Below are positions 11,358 to 20,387 of a stretch of 64,000 nucleotides of DNA, one piece after another; the first letter of the stretch is position 1; each line of letters begins with the position of its first letter. Origin of the DNA: Brevundimonas naejangsanensis (GTDB taxonomy: Bacteria; Pseudomonadota; Alphaproteobacteria; Caulobacterales; Caulobacteraceae); the NCBI RefSeq assembly GCF_003627995.1, contig NZ_CP032707.1, positions 1,354,501-1,418,500 on the forward strand, in the 5' to 3' direction. Both the position numbers and the translations under genes were made by a program. The notes beneath the pieces were generated by a model. It searched no databases. It was not told the origin of the DNA and was given only the letters and a program-made list of their open reading frames with translations.

Positions 11358-11540
11358 ATGCGAGAATTCATCGGACGCTTCCATCGCGACGACAGCGGCG
11401 CCACGGCCATTGAATACGGCCTGATCTGCGCCCTGATCTTCCTCGTCATTCTCGCCGCCGTCACGGCCTTCGCCGACAAGTCGACGGCCATGTACGACCT
11501 CGTCAGCACGGCCATCAGCAACGCCATCGACGGCGTCTGA
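11358..11540 (+). CDS. Flp family type IVb pilin
   Basis: The 60-residue product is a Flp/Fap pilin precursor. The prepilin peptidase site is DSG|ATAIEYGL, with cleavage after G14 and the essential glutamate at mature position 5 (E19), followed by a hydrophobic helix (LICALIFLVILAAVTAFA). Such pilins are assembled by the Tad/Cpa machine and act in surface attachment. No tad/cpa genes are in this window, so it is an orphan relative to its assembly cluster here. A good ribosome-binding sequence (GAGGGAGGGG) precedes the ATG. Confidence 0.92.
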   Translation: MREFIGRFHRDDSGATAIEYGLICALIFLVILAAVTAFADKSTAMYDLVSTAISNAIDGV

Positions 11541-11549
11541 CCGGCCGGG

Positions 11550-12440
11550 TCAGCCGTCTTCGCCGGTCTGTTCCCGCACCCCCAGAGCATCTGCCAGCCG
11601 AGTCTTGGCCGAGCCGCGCTTGGCGGGCTTCTGCTGGCTTTCGTGCGGCGCCCATCCCGCCAGGTGCACCATCTCGAAGGTCGCGGGGATGCGCCCGTCC
11701 GCCTCGGCGTGGCGTTCGGCGTAGAGCTGGGCCGCGCGGGCCAGGACGGGGCGGCTGAGCGGTCGGATCGGCCCGGCCAGGACGTTGGTCTCGCCCATGG
11801 CCCGCAGGTCGCGCATCAGGGCGAACAGGTCAGGGTAGCGCACCGTGACCCGATCCACGTCGCTGACCGGCAGGGCGAAGCCCGCCCGCTGCAGCAGACC
11901 CGCCCCGTCGAAGCCGTCGGCGAAGGGCGAGACGCGGGCCTGGGCCCCGCCGCGGACCTCCAACTCGGCCTCGGTCAGCACGCCGCGCAGCTCCTTCAGC
12001 GTCGCCGCGCCGAACAGGCTGGCCACGAACAGGCCGTCGGGTCTCAGGGCGCGGCGAATCTGCGCCAGGGCGCCGGGCAGGTCGTTGGCCCAGTGCAGGC
12101 CCAGCAGATTGACGATCAGGTCGGCCGACTGGTCCTCCAGCGCCAGGGGCCCGGCGCCCGGCGCGGCGCGCTCGGCCGTCGAGCCGACGGCGCGGACCTC
12201 GGCTGCCCGGTCGCGCGCCGGGCTGTCGGCCAGGGCGCGGGCGAAGACGCCGGGGTGGGGCGACAGGTCGACGGGCGCCTGAAACTCGCGCAGGATGACG
12301 GCCAGGCTGTCGACGGCGTTCTCTGCCGCGCGCTGGTGCAGGAAGTCCGCGCGGGGAAACAGGGTCGCGGCGCGCGCCAGGCGGGCGGCGCGTCGGCGGG
12401 CGTCGAACAGGATCGGGGGACCGGAGGAGGGGGCGCTCAT
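11550..12440 (-). CDS. class I SAM-dependent methyltransferase (NDUFAF5/BioC-like)
   Basis: The 296-residue protein has a DUF-like N-terminal part (LFDARRRAARLARAA), then a Rossmann methyltransferase core with LIVNLLGLHWANDLPGAL and LRPDGLFVASLFG. That set is typical of the alphaproteobacterial relatives of human NDUFAF5, a complex I assembly factor, and of BioC. The classic glycine-rich motif I is weak because the region around residues 60-90 is divergent. The substrate is uncertain. Its ATG shares bases with the comF ATG on the other strand (CATG at 12438-12441), so each mRNA must begin inside the other gene. Confidence 0.8.
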   Translation of the reverse strand: MSAPSSGPPILFDARRRAARLARAATLFPRADFLHQRAAENAVDSLAVILREFQAPVDLSPHPGVFARALADSPARDRAAEVRAVGSTAERAAPGAGPLALEDQSADLIVNLLGLHWANDLPGALAQIRRALRPDGLFVASLFGAATLKELRGVLTEAELEVRGGAQARVSPFADGFDGAGLLQRAGFALPVSDVDRVTVRYPDLFALMRDLRAMGETNVLAGPIRPLSRPVLARAAQLYAERHAEADGRIPATFEMVHLAGWAPHESQQKPAKRGSAKTRLADALGVREQTGEDG

Positions 12441-13245
12441 GTCGGTTCAGGATGGGGGCTGGCGAGGTCGATTAAAAGGCGTGATCGCGCCTTTAGCATC
12501 CGGCGGGCGCGATGCGGGACGAGTCCTGCTCGACCTGCTGCTGCCGCCCCTGGCTCACGACAGCCGCGCGGCGGCCGCCTCGGCGGGCCTGTCGCCCGAC
12601 GCCTGGAGCCGGGTCGCCTTTCTGGAGGCCCCGGTCTGCGACGGCTGTGGCGCGGCCTTTGAATACGACGGCGGGGATTTCGCGTCCGAGCGCTGCGCCG
12701 CCTGCCTGGCCGCCCCCTATGCCTTCGCACGCGCCCGGGCCGCCTGCGTCTATGACGAGGCCTCGCGCGCTGTGATCCTGAAGTTCAAGCACGGCGACCA
12801 GCAGCAGTTCGCCCCCCTGTTCGCGCGCTGGATCAGCCGTTCGGCCGCGCCCCTGATCGAGACGGCCGACGCCGTGGTCCCCGTGCCCCTGCATCGCTCG
12901 CGCCTGCTGGCCCGCCGCTTCAACCAGGCCGCCGAGGTGGCCCGGCCCCTGGCCCGCGCCGCCCGGCTCGACTACCTGCCCGACGCCCTGGCGCGGGCCC
13001 GGCCCACCGCCAGCCAGGGCGGCAAGTCGGCGCGCGGCCGCCGCCTGAACGTGCGTCAGGCCTTTTCCGTCACCGAGGCGGGGCGGCGGCGGATCAAGGG
13101 GCGGCGGATCCTTCTGGTCGACGACGTGCTGACGACCGGGGCCACGGCCGAGGCCTGCGCGCGGGCGCTGATCGCGGCCGGCGCCCGCGCCGTGGACCTG
13201 GCGGTGATCGCGAGGGTGCGAACCGCGCGCGAACCGCCTAAATGA
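12439..13245 (+). CDS. comF: ComF family phosphoribosyltransferase-like protein
   Basis: The ATG at 12439 gives 268 residues. The protein has an N-terminal zinc-ribbon-like part with two cysteine pairs (CDGCG and CAAC), then a type I phosphoribosyltransferase fold with the PRPP-binding loop ILLVDDVLTTGAT. ComF proteins are linked to DNA uptake in naturally competent bacteria, and their enzymatic role is poorly defined. The gene starts divergently on top of the methyltransferase start codon. The glutaredoxin gene follows after 30 bases. Confidence 0.88.
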   Translation: MSVQDGGWRGRLKGVIAPLASGGRDAGRVLLDLLLPPLAHDSRAAAASAGLSPDAWSRVAFLEAPVCDGCGAAFEYDGGDFASERCAACLAAPYAFARARAACVYDEASRAVILKFKHGDQQQFAPLFARWISRSAAPLIETADAVVPVPLHRSRLLARRFNQAAEVARPLARAARLDYLPDALARARPTASQGGKSARGRRLNVRQAFSVTEAGRRRIKGRRILLVDDVLTTGATAEACARALIAAGARAVDLAVIARVRTAREPPK

Positions 13246-13275
13246 GGGGGAACCGACCCCGTAAGGAGATCTGCG

Positions 13276-13533
13276 TTGGCTGAAGTCGTCATCTACACCA
13301 AGCCCGGCTGCCCCTATTGCGTCCGCGCCATGGCCCTGCTGGACCGCAAGGGCGCGGCCTACACCGAGATCGTCGCCTCCAACGATCCCGACAAGAAGGC
13401 CGAGATGGTGGAGCGGTCGGGCGGCGCGGCCACCTTCCCGCAGATCTTCATCGACGGAAAGCACGTCGGCGGCTCGGACGACATCCACGCCCTGGACCGC
13501 AAGGGCGGGCTCGATCCCCTGCTGGCGGCCTGA
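13276..13533 (+). CDS. grxC: glutaredoxin 3
   Basis: The start is a TTG at 13276, chosen because AAGGAG at 13263-13268 sits at the right distance and no ATG fits. The 85-residue protein has the dithiol active site C12-P-Y-C15 in KPGCPYCVRAM, the cis-proline segment GAATFPQIFIDGKHVGGSDD, and the normal single-domain glutaredoxin length. It uses glutathione to reduce protein disulfides and ribonucleotide reductase in the cytoplasm. A nitrilase-family gene follows after 7 bases in the same run. Confidence 0.95.
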   Translation: MAEVVIYTKPGCPYCVRAMALLDRKGAAYTEIVASNDPDKKAEMVERSGGAATFPQIFIDGKHVGGSDDIHALDRKGGLDPLLAA

Positions 13534-13540
13534 ACGACGC

Positions 13541-14383
13541 ATGGCTGAAACGCTCGACATCGCCCTGGTCCAGACGCGCACGCCGGCGACGGCGGCCGCG
13601 GGGCTGGTGCATGTCGAGCCCCTGATCCGCCGGGCGGCGGCCGAGGGCGCGAAGCTGATCGCGACGCCCGAGGGGACCAACCTCCTGGAGCAGCGTCGGG
13701 CCTTGCGCGACGCCGCCCTGGCGGACGAGGCCGCCGATCCCGCCGTCGCTGGGCTGAAGGGCCTGGCCGCCGAGCTGGGCGTCTGGCTGGCGGTCGGCTC
13801 GGTCCTGGTGCGCTCGGGGGTCGAGGGCGACGCCCGCGCCGCCAACCGCTCCCTGCTGCTCGACCCGACCGGCGCCGTCGCCGCCCGCTATGACAAGCTG
13901 CACGTCTTCGACGTCGACCTGCCGGGCGGCGAGACCTATCGCGAGAGCGCTGCGGTGCGGCCGGGCGAGGCGGCCGTGGTCGCCGACACCCCCTGGGGGC
14001 GGCTGGGCCTCAGCATCTGCTACGACGTGCGCTTCCCGCATCTGTATCGCGGCCTGGCCAAGGCGGGGGCCTCGCTGATCGCCGTCCCGGCCGCCTTCAC
14101 CCGCCCGACCGGCGAGGCGCACTGGGAGACCCTGCTGCGCGCCCGCGCCATCGAGACGGGGGCCTTCGTCCTGGCCCCGGCCCAGGGCGGGACGCACGAG
14201 GACGGCCGCCGGACCTGGGGCCGCTCCCTGGTCGTCGACCCCTGGGGCCAGGTCATCGCCCGCGCCGACCACGACGAGCCTTGCCTTGTCCACGCAAAGC
14301 TGGACATGAGCGCCGTGGAGCGGGCGCGCGGCGCGGTGCCGTCCCTGCTCCACGACCGCGATTTCGACCTGCCGACGCCATGA
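13541..14383 (+). CDS. carbon-nitrogen hydrolase (Nit2/omega-amidase-like)
   Basis: The 280-residue protein is a nitrilase-superfamily amidase with the full catalytic triad E44 (ATPEGTNLLE), K119 (RYDKLHVFDVDLPG) and C160 (SICYDVRFPHLYR). The latter two motifs are those of the Nit1/Nit2 branch, whose members hydrolyse deaminated glutathione or 2-oxoglutaramate. Position next to grxC fits a metabolite-repair role linked to glutathione, but that is inference. Its stop overlaps the DUF1178 start (ATGA at 14380-14383). Confidence 0.9.
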   Translation: MAETLDIALVQTRTPATAAAGLVHVEPLIRRAAAEGAKLIATPEGTNLLEQRRALRDAALADEAADPAVAGLKGLAAELGVWLAVGSVLVRSGVEGDARAANRSLLLDPTGAVAARYDKLHVFDVDLPGGETYRESAAVRPGEAAVVADTPWGRLGLSICYDVRFPHLYRGLAKAGASLIAVPAAFTRPTGEAHWETLLRARAIETGAFVLAPAQGGTHEDGRRTWGRSLVVDPWGQVIARADHDEPCLVHAKLDMSAVERARGAVPSLLHDRDFDLPTP

Positions 14384-14814
14384 TCCGCTACGCCCTGTCC
14401 TGTGACCACGACCACGGCTTCGAGGCCTGGTTCGCCTCCTCGTCCGACTTCGACGACCAGGCGGGGCGCGGCCTGATCGAATGCCCCTTCTGCGGCTCGA
14501 CCGTCGTGCGCAAGCAGGTGATGGCCCCGGCCGTTTCCGGCACCAAGAAGACCGCGCCCTCGCCCGACGCCATGGCGCGGATGCAGGGCATGATGATGCA
14601 GGCCGCGCGCGAGGTGCGCGACCACGTCGAGCGGAATTTCGACTACGTTGGCGACGCCTTCGCCCGCGAGGCCCGCGACATCCACGAAGGCCGCAGCGAG
14701 AAGCGCGAAATCTACGGCGAGGCCACCCCCGCCGAGATCAAGAAGCTCAAGGACGACGGCGTGCCCTGCGCTCCCCTGCCCAGCCTGCCGCCCGACCCCA
14801 AGAAGGCGAACTGA
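14380..14814 (+). CDS. DUF1178 family protein
   Basis: The 144-residue protein matches the DUF1178 pattern: MIRYALSC at the start, FEAWF, then ECPFCGS, giving cysteines C8, C36 and C39 as a likely zinc site. A helical part (MARMQGMMMQAAREVRDHVE) and the ending GEATPAEIKKLKDDGV complete it. No function is established for this family, which is widespread in alphaproteobacteria and often sits near grxC and nitrilase genes. The ATG overlaps the upstream stop codon. Confidence 0.92.
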   Translation: MIRYALSCDHDHGFEAWFASSSDFDDQAGRGLIECPFCGSTVVRKQVMAPAVSGTKKTAPSPDAMARMQGMMMQAAREVRDHVERNFDYVGDAFAREARDIHEGRSEKREIYGEATPAEIKKLKDDGVPCAPLPSLPPDPKKAN

Positions 14815-14818
14815 CCCG

Positions 14819-15280
14819 ATGTCCCTGATGATCGCCCTGGCCGCGGCCGCGCTGCAGACGGCGTCAGCTCCGGCCCCCGACCTGTCCTGGCTGGCCGGCT
14901 ACTGGCTGGACTGCTCCGGCGGGCGCGAGGCGTCCGAGACCTGGAGCGACCCGCGCGCGGGTCTGATCGTCGGCCACACGGTGACGGTGCGCAACGGCCG
15001 CAGCGGCTTCGAGAGCGCCCGCATCGGACCCTTGCCGGACGGCGGCCTGGCCTATTTCGCCCAACCCGGCGGGGCGCCCGTGACGGTCTTCCGCCTGGTC
15101 GACAGCGGTCCGAACCGCGTCGTCTTCGCCAATCCGGACCACGATTTTCCACGCCGCATCCTCTATGAGCGCGCGGGTGATGTGCTGACCGCCCGGATCG
15201 AAGGGGCGGCCGACGACGAGAACCGGAGCGCGCAATGGCGATTCAACAGGGCGGAGCTGAACGCCCGCTGTCCTCATTGA
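14819..15280 (+). CDS. DUF6265-like secreted lipocalin-fold protein
   Basis: The ATG at 14819 gives 153 residues, starting with a short hydrophobic leader (MSLMIALAAAALQTASA) that looks like a signal peptide. The body has LSWLAGYWLDC, ETWSDPRAGLIVGHT and VVFANPDHDFPRRILYER, a pattern I associate with the DUF6265 beta-barrel family of unknown function. It follows DUF1178 by 4 bases and overlaps the next GNAT gene by 46 bases. Confidence 0.7.
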   Translation: MSLMIALAAAALQTASAPAPDLSWLAGYWLDCSGGREASETWSDPRAGLIVGHTVTVRNGRSGFESARIGPLPDGGLAYFAQPGGAPVTVFRLVDSGPNRVVFANPDHDFPRRILYERAGDVLTARIEGAADDENRSAQWRFNRAELNARCPH

Positions 15281-15768
15281 CCTGGCGGCCGATGACGCCG
15301 GACGACCTCGACGGCGTGGTCGCGGTGGCCCAGCTGTCCTTCCCCGATCATCCGGAAGAGCGCGCCTGCTTCGCCAACCGCCTGGCGCTGCATCCCGAGG
15401 GCTGCTTCGTCCTGGCCGCCGAGGCCGGGCCGGTCATGGGCTATCTGGTCGCCTATCCGTGGCGGCGGAACGCGGCGCCGCCGCTGAACGTGCTGATCGA
15501 CGCCATCCCCGCCGACGCCGAGGTCCTCTATCTGCACGACCTGGCCCTGCACCCGGACACGCGCGGCGGCGGCTGCACCAGGCCTGTGATCGAGCGCTTG
15601 GCCGAACAGGCCGGGGCCGCGGGCTGGCCGGCCATCGCCCTGGTGGCGGTCAACGACGCCTCGGCCTTCTGGAGCCGCAACGGCTTCGAGATCCAGACCC
15701 CGCCCGGCATGGCCGAGAAGCTGGCCAGCTACGGCGACGACGCCCGCTACATGGTCCGGCCGCTCTGA
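15235..15768 (+). CDS. GNAT family N-acetyltransferase
   Basis: The 177-residue protein has the GNAT core: LTWRPMTPDDLDGVVAVA at the start, LHDLALHPDTRGGG (the acetyl-CoA loop, here R-G-G-G-C rather than the usual R-G-x-G-x-G/A) and ALVAVNDASAFWSRNGF near the end. The substrate is unknown. The start is inside the previous gene; a GTG or later start cannot be excluded. It converges on ubiG. Confidence 0.82.
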   Translation: MAIQQGGAERPLSSLTWRPMTPDDLDGVVAVAQLSFPDHPEERACFANRLALHPEGCFVLAAEAGPVMGYLVAYPWRRNAAPPLNVLIDAIPADAEVLYLHDLALHPDTRGGGCTRPVIERLAEQAGAAGWPAIALVAVNDASAFWSRNGFEIQTPPGMAEKLASYGDDARYMVRPL

Positions 15769-15772
15769 GGGA

Positions 15773-16603
15773 TCAGGCGGCCCGCGTCGCCATCATCATA
15801 TAGTTGATGCCCACGTCGTCGCCCTCGCTCCAGCGGTCGTTCAGCGGGTCATAGGCCAGGCCATAGGGGCCGGTGACGGTCAGGGGCTCGCCATCCAGCA
15901 TGGCGCGCAGTTCCTCGGGCTTGAGGAACTGGCGCCAGTCGTGGGTCCCGGCGGGCACCCAGCGCAGCACGTATTCCGCCGCGACCTTGCCCAGCAGCAG
16001 CCCTTTCAGCGTGCGGTTCAGGGTGGCGACGATCATCATCCCGCCCGGCTTGATCAGCTTCGAGCAGGCGCGGATGAAGGCCTCCGGGTCGGCGACGTGC
16101 TCGATCACTTCCAGGGTCAGGACCACGTCGAACGGTCCGGCGCCGGCCTCGACCATCTGCTCCACCGTGGCGGCGCGATAGGCGATGTCCAGCCCGACCT
16201 GGTCGGCATGGGCGCGGGCCGTGCCGATGTTCTCGGACGAGGCGTCGATGGCGGTGACGTCGAAGCCCATCCGCCGCATCGGCTCGGCGATCAGCCCGCC
16301 GCCGCAGCCGATGTCGATCAGGCTGAGCCCGGCGAAGGGCGCCCGCGCGCGCACGTCGCGGTCGAAGTGTTCGGCGGCCCGGTCGCGCACGAATTTCAGC
16401 CGCGCGGGATTGAAGCGGTGCAGGGGGGCGAAGGGGCCCTTGGGGTCCCACCATTCGGCCGCCTGGGCGGAAAAACGGGCGACGTCGGCAGGATCAATGC
16501 TCGGCCCTTCGGCACGATCAGTAGCAAAGGATGAAAAACCCTCTTCGCTTTGGGGTTTGCGCGGATCGAGGCTGTCGGTAGAAGCGGGCATGGGCAGAGG
16601 CAT
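15773..16603 (-). CDS. ubiG: bifunctional 2-polyprenyl-6-hydroxyphenol methylase / 3-demethylubiquinol 3-O-methyltransferase
   Basis: UbiG makes both O-methylations in ubiquinone synthesis, at the inner membrane. The SAM-binding motif is [15 protein letters not shown], preceded by the UbiG signature [20 protein letters not shown], and followed by [14 protein letters not shown] and the membrane-binding insertion near [13 protein letters not shown] chose the ATG at 16601-16603 (276 residues) because an AGG lies at a suitable distance; an upstream ATG at 16627 adds 8 residues. The gene is divergent from lysC, with only about 44 bases between starts. Confidence 0.95.
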   Translation of the reverse strand: MPLPMPASTDSLDPRKPQSEEGFSSFATDRAEGPSIDPADVARFSAQAAEWWDPKGPFAPLHRFNPARLKFVRDRAAEHFDRDVRARAPFAGLSLIDIGCGGGLIAEPMRRMGFDVTAIDASSENIGTARAHADQVGLDIAYRAATVEQMVEAGAGPFDVVLTLEVIEHVADPEAFIRACSKLIKPGGMMIVATLNRTLKGLLLGKVAAEYVLRWVPAGTHDWRQFLKPEELRAMLDGEPLTVTGPYGLAYDPLNDRWSEGDDVGINYMMMATRAA

Positions 16604-16647
16604 GGACCGCCTGCGCCCGCCATGCAAGCAGGGGATCAGACGCCAGG

Positions 16648-17934
16648 ATGACGCGGGCCGACACGAACCGGTTGGTGATGAAGTTCGGCGGCACCTCCAT
16701 GGCCGACCTGGAACGCATCCGTCGTGCGGCGCGCATCGTCGCCGCCGAGGCCGCCAGGGGCAAGGGCGTCGCCGTGGTCGTCTCGGCCATGGCGGGCAAG
16801 ACCAATGAGCTGGTGGCCTGGACCGACGGCGTCGGCGCCGCCGCGCCGGGCCTCTACGGCGACGGCGCCCTGTCGGACGACGAATATGACGTGGTGGTCG
16901 CCTCGGGCGAGCAGGTGACCTCGGGCCTGCTGGCCCTGACCCTGCGCAACATGGGCCTGAAGGCGCGCAGCTGGATGGGCTGGCAGATTCCGATCCTGAC
17001 CGACGACGCCCACGGCCGCGCCCGCATCGAGGACGTGCAGGGCGACGCGCTGGGCGCCGCCGTCGACGCGGGCGAGATCGCCATCGTGCCGGGCTTCCAG
17101 GGCGTGACCCGCGACGGGCGCATCACCACCCTGGGCCGGGGCGGCTCGGACACCTCGGCCGTGGCGGTCGCCGCGGCGCTCGGCGCGCCGTGCGACATCT
17201 ACACCGACGTGGACGGCGTCTATACGACCGACCCGCGCATCCAGAGCCGCGCACGGCGGCTGGAGCGCGTCTCCTACGAGGAGATGCTGGAAATGGCGTC
17301 GCTCGGCGCCAAGGTGCTGCAGACCCGCTCGGTCGAGCTGGCCATGCACAAGCGCGTGCCGGTGCGCGTCCTGTCCAGCTTCATCGAGCCGGATGAAAAC
17401 GGAAACCTGCCGCAACACGCCGGCACCCTGATTTGCGACGAGGATGAGATCGTGGAAAAGCGCATCGTTTCCGGCGTGACCATGAGCCGGGACGAAGCCC
17501 GGATCACGCTGCTGGGCCTGTCGGACCGCACGGACGCCCCGGCCGACGTCTTCACCCGCCTGGCCGAGGCGGAGGTCAACGTCGACATGATCGTGCAGAG
17601 CCAGGCCCGCACCGAAGGCGCGGTCAACCTGACCTTCACCACGGGCCGCCGCGACGCGCGCCGCGCCGCGGACCTGATGACCGCCGCGAAGGCCGAGATC
17701 GGCTTCGAGGAGCTGCGCGTCGACGACGACGTGGCCAAGGTCTCGGTCATCGGCGTCGGCATGCGCAGCCACGCCGGCGTGGCCCAGACCATGTTCCGCG
17801 CCCTGGCCGACAAGGGCATCAAGTTCCAGGCCATCTCCACCTCGGAGATCAAGATCAGCGTGCTGATCGATTCGGACTACGCCGAACTGGCGGTGCGGGC
17901 GCTGCACGCCGCCTATGGATTGGACGCGGACTAG
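16648..17934 (+). CDS. lysC: aspartate kinase
   Basis: This enzyme makes aspartyl-4-phosphate, the first step to lysine, methionine, threonine and diaminopimelate. The 428-residue protein has the kinase signature KFGGTSM (K12-S17), the loop [20 protein letters not shown], and the aspartate site [13 protein letters not shown]. Two ACT domains follow (about 270-345 and 350-425, with [18 protein letters not shown] and [20 protein letters not shown]), so feedback inhibition by lysine or threonine is expected. The gene leads into ptsP with 76 bases between, probably one transcript. Confidence 0.96.
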   Translation: MTRADTNRLVMKFGGTSMADLERIRRAARIVAAEAARGKGVAVVVSAMAGKTNELVAWTDGVGAAAPGLYGDGALSDDEYDVVVASGEQVTSGLLALTLRNMGLKARSWMGWQIPILTDDAHGRARIEDVQGDALGAAVDAGEIAIVPGFQGVTRDGRITTLGRGGSDTSAVAVAAALGAPCDIYTDVDGVYTTDPRIQSRARRLERVSYEEMLEMASLGAKVLQTRSVELAMHKRVPVRVLSSFIEPDENGNLPQHAGTLICDEDEIVEKRIVSGVTMSRDEARITLLGLSDRTDAPADVFTRLAEAEVNVDMIVQSQARTEGAVNLTFTTGRRDARRAADLMTAAKAEIGFEELRVDDDVAKVSVIGVGMRSHAGVAQTMFRALADKGIKFQAISTSEIKISVLIDSDYAELAVRALHAAYGLDAD

Positions 17935-18010
17935 GATGTCCGATGAGGCCGCCCTATCTGGGAGGCTGGCCTCTGAAAAACCGGAACGGGGCGGCAGGAC
18001 AGGAGCGGTG

Positions 18011-20290
18011 ATGGGCAAGGGCGCGGTAGTGACGGCGAGGGGGCCGCGTCTCCTGCTGCGTCAGATCCGCGAGGCCCTGGCCGGCGCCCATGGCGCCGTC
18101 CCCGCCCAGGATCGCCTGAACATGGTGGTCCGCATCATCGCCCGGTCCATGGTGGCCGAGGTCTGCTCCATCTATCTGCGGCGCGCTTCGGGCGAGCTCG
18201 AACTGTTCGCCACCGAGGGTCTGAACCCCGAGGCCGTGCACAACACCCGCCTGCGCCCCGGCGAGGGCCTGGTCGGCGAGGTGGCCCGCCTGGCCCAGCC
18301 GATCAGCCTGTCCGACGCCCCGTCGCACCCCAGCTTCTCCTATCGCCCCGAGACGGGCGAAGACCCCTTCCACGCCTTCCTCGGCGCGCCGCTGCTGCGC
18401 GGCGGCCGGGCCATCGGCGTCCTGGTCGTCCAGAACCGCGCCGCCCGTCGCTATGACGAGGAAGAGGTCGAGGACATCCAGACCATCGCCATGGTCCTGG
18501 CCGAGACGGTCGCCTCGGGCGAGCTTCTGGCCCAGGCCGAGCTGCGCGACGTCGAGGTGGCGCCCCACCGGCCCGAACGCCTGCGCGGTCAGAAGTTCGC
18601 CGAGGGCCTGTCCTTCGGCCGGGCGGTCCTGCACGAGGCGCCCCTGGCCCCCGAGCAGCTGCTGTCCGACGACCCCGTGGCCGAGGAGGCCCGGCTTCAG
18701 CAGGCCCTGGACGAACTGCGCTCCAGCATCGACGCCCTGCTGGAAGGCAGCCAGGGCAAGCTGGGCGGCACGCCTTACGAAGTGCTCGAGACCTATCGGA
18801 TGTTCGCCGACGACCGGGGCTGGAACCGGTCGCTGGAGGAGGCGGTGCGCTCGGGCCTGACGGCCGAGGCCGCCGTCGACCGCGTCCGCAACGAGCACCG
18901 CGCCCGCTTCGCCAACGCCCGCGACCCCTATATCCGCGAGCGGCTGCACGACTTCGAGGACCTGGCCAACCGCCTGCTGCGGGTGTTGGCGGGCGACAAT
19001 CCGGGCCAGCGCGACCTGCCCGACGACGCCATCCTGGTGGCGCGCAACCTGGGTCCGGCCGACCTGTTGGAGTATCCGCGTCACAAGCTGCGCGGCCTGC
19101 TGCTAGAAGAAGGCTCGGCCGCCAGCCACGCGGCCATCGTCGCCCGCGCCCTGCAGATTCCCTGCGTCGGCCGCCTGCAGGGCCTGCGCGACCGCCTGTC
19201 CGAGGGCGATCAGGTCATCGTCGACGGGGAGACGGGCGAAGCCTATCTGCGGCCCCGCCCCGATATGCTGGCGGCGGTCGAGAGCCGCATGGCCGTGCGC
19301 GAGCAGCGCCGCGCCGAGTTCGACCAGCTGCGCGACATCCCGGCCGTCACCCGGGACGGCCAGCGCATCACCCTGCTGACCAACGCCGGCCTGGCCGTGG
19401 ACCTGGAGAATCTGGACGCGACGGGGGCCGAGGGCATCGGCCTGTTCCGCACCGAGTTCCAGTTCATGGTCTCGGACGAACTGCCCCGGCTGACCGCCCA
19501 GACGGCGCTCTACAAGCTGGTGCTGGACGCGGCGGGCGACCGGCCCGTCACCTTCCGCACCCTGGACATCGGCGGCGACAAGGTCCTGCCCTATCTGGAG
19601 AACGAGCGCGAGGAGAACCCCGCCCTGGGTCGTCGCGCCGTCCGGCTGGGCCTCGATCGTCCGGCCCTGCTGCGGATGCAGCTGCGCGCCCTGCTGACCG
19701 CCGCCGCCGGGCGCGAGCTGCGCGTCATGTTCCCCATGATCGCCACGGTGGACGAGTTCCGCGCCGCGCGCGAACTGGTCGATGTCGAATGCGATTGGGC
19801 GCGGCGTCGCGGGCGGCCCCTGCCGTCCCTGCTGCGCGTCGGGGCCATGATCGAATGCCCCAGCCTGCTGTGGCATCTGGACGCCCTGCTGCCGCTGACC
19901 GACTTCGTCTCGGTCGGCACCAACGACCTGATGCAGTATATGTTCGCCGCCGACCGGACCAATCCGCTGGTGTCGGACCGCTACGACCCCCTGTCGCCGC
20001 CCGCCCTGCGCGCCCTGGCCGAGATCCAGCAGAAGTGCGCCGACAGCGCCACGCCCGTCTCGGTCTGCGGCGAACTGGCGGGCCGCCCGCTGGAGGCTTT
20101 CGCCCTGATCACCCTGGGCTACAACCGGCTGTCGGCGCCCGCCGGCGGGGTGGGGCCGGTCAAGCGGATGATCCTGTCGGCCGACCTGAACGCGGCCCGA
20201 CGCGGCATGAACGTGCTGCTGGGCTCCTCGGCCGGCTCGGTGCGCGGCGAGATCGAATCCCTGGCCCGCAAGCTGAACGTCGACGTCTGA
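18011..20290 (+). CDS. ptsP: phosphoenolpyruvate-protein phosphotransferase PtsP (enzyme I-Ntr)
   Basis: I chose the ATG at 18011 (759 residues) because AGGAG at 18001-18005 precedes it; an ATG at 17936 would add 25 residues. The order is a GAF domain (about 20-165), the enzyme I N-terminal domain, the swivelling domain with the phosphohistidine H373 in GSAASHAAIV, and the PEP-binding barrel with GLFRTEFQFM and VCGELAG. It starts the nitrogen-related phosphorelay (PTS-Ntr) that passes phosphate from PEP to NPr and EIIA-Ntr; the GAF domain senses glutamine in some relatives. The partners are not in this window. It follows lysC directly. Confidence 0.95.
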   Translation: MGKGAVVTARGPRLLLRQIREALAGAHGAVPAQDRLNMVVRIIARSMVAEVCSIYLRRASGELELFATEGLNPEAVHNTRLRPGEGLVGEVARLAQPISLSDAPSHPSFSYRPETGEDPFHAFLGAPLLRGGRAIGVLVVQNRAARRYDEEEVEDIQTIAMVLAETVASGELLAQAELRDVEVAPHRPERLRGQKFAEGLSFGRAVLHEAPLAPEQLLSDDPVAEEARLQQALDELRSSIDALLEGSQGKLGGTPYEVLETYRMFADDRGWNRSLEEAVRSGLTAEAAVDRVRNEHRARFANARDPYIRERLHDFEDLANRLLRVLAGDNPGQRDLPDDAILVARNLGPADLLEYPRHKLRGLLLEEGSAASHAAIVARALQIPCVGRLQGLRDRLSEGDQVIVDGETGEAYLRPRPDMLAAVESRMAVREQRRAEFDQLRDIPAVTRDGQRITLLTNAGLAVDLENLDATGAEGIGLFRTEFQFMVSDELPRLTAQTALYKLVLDAAGDRPVTFRTLDIGGDKVLPYLENEREENPALGRRAVRLGLDRPALLRMQLRALLTAAAGRELRVMFPMIATVDEFRAARELVDVECDWARRRGRPLPSLLRVGAMIECPSLLWHLDALLPLTDFVSVGTNDLMQYMFAADRTNPLVSDRYDPLSPPALRALAEIQQKCADSATPVSVCGELAGRPLEAFALITLGYNRLSAPAGGVGPVKRMILSADLNAARRGMNVLLGSSAGSVRGEIESLARKLNVDV

Positions 20291-20387
20291 AGCGGCGCCG
20301 TCTTTCCCGCGTTGCCCGCGCCCCAAGCCTCGTCTAAGCGAAAGGGGCGGGCGCACGGGTGCCCCTGCCTGACGGAACCCCGGCCAT

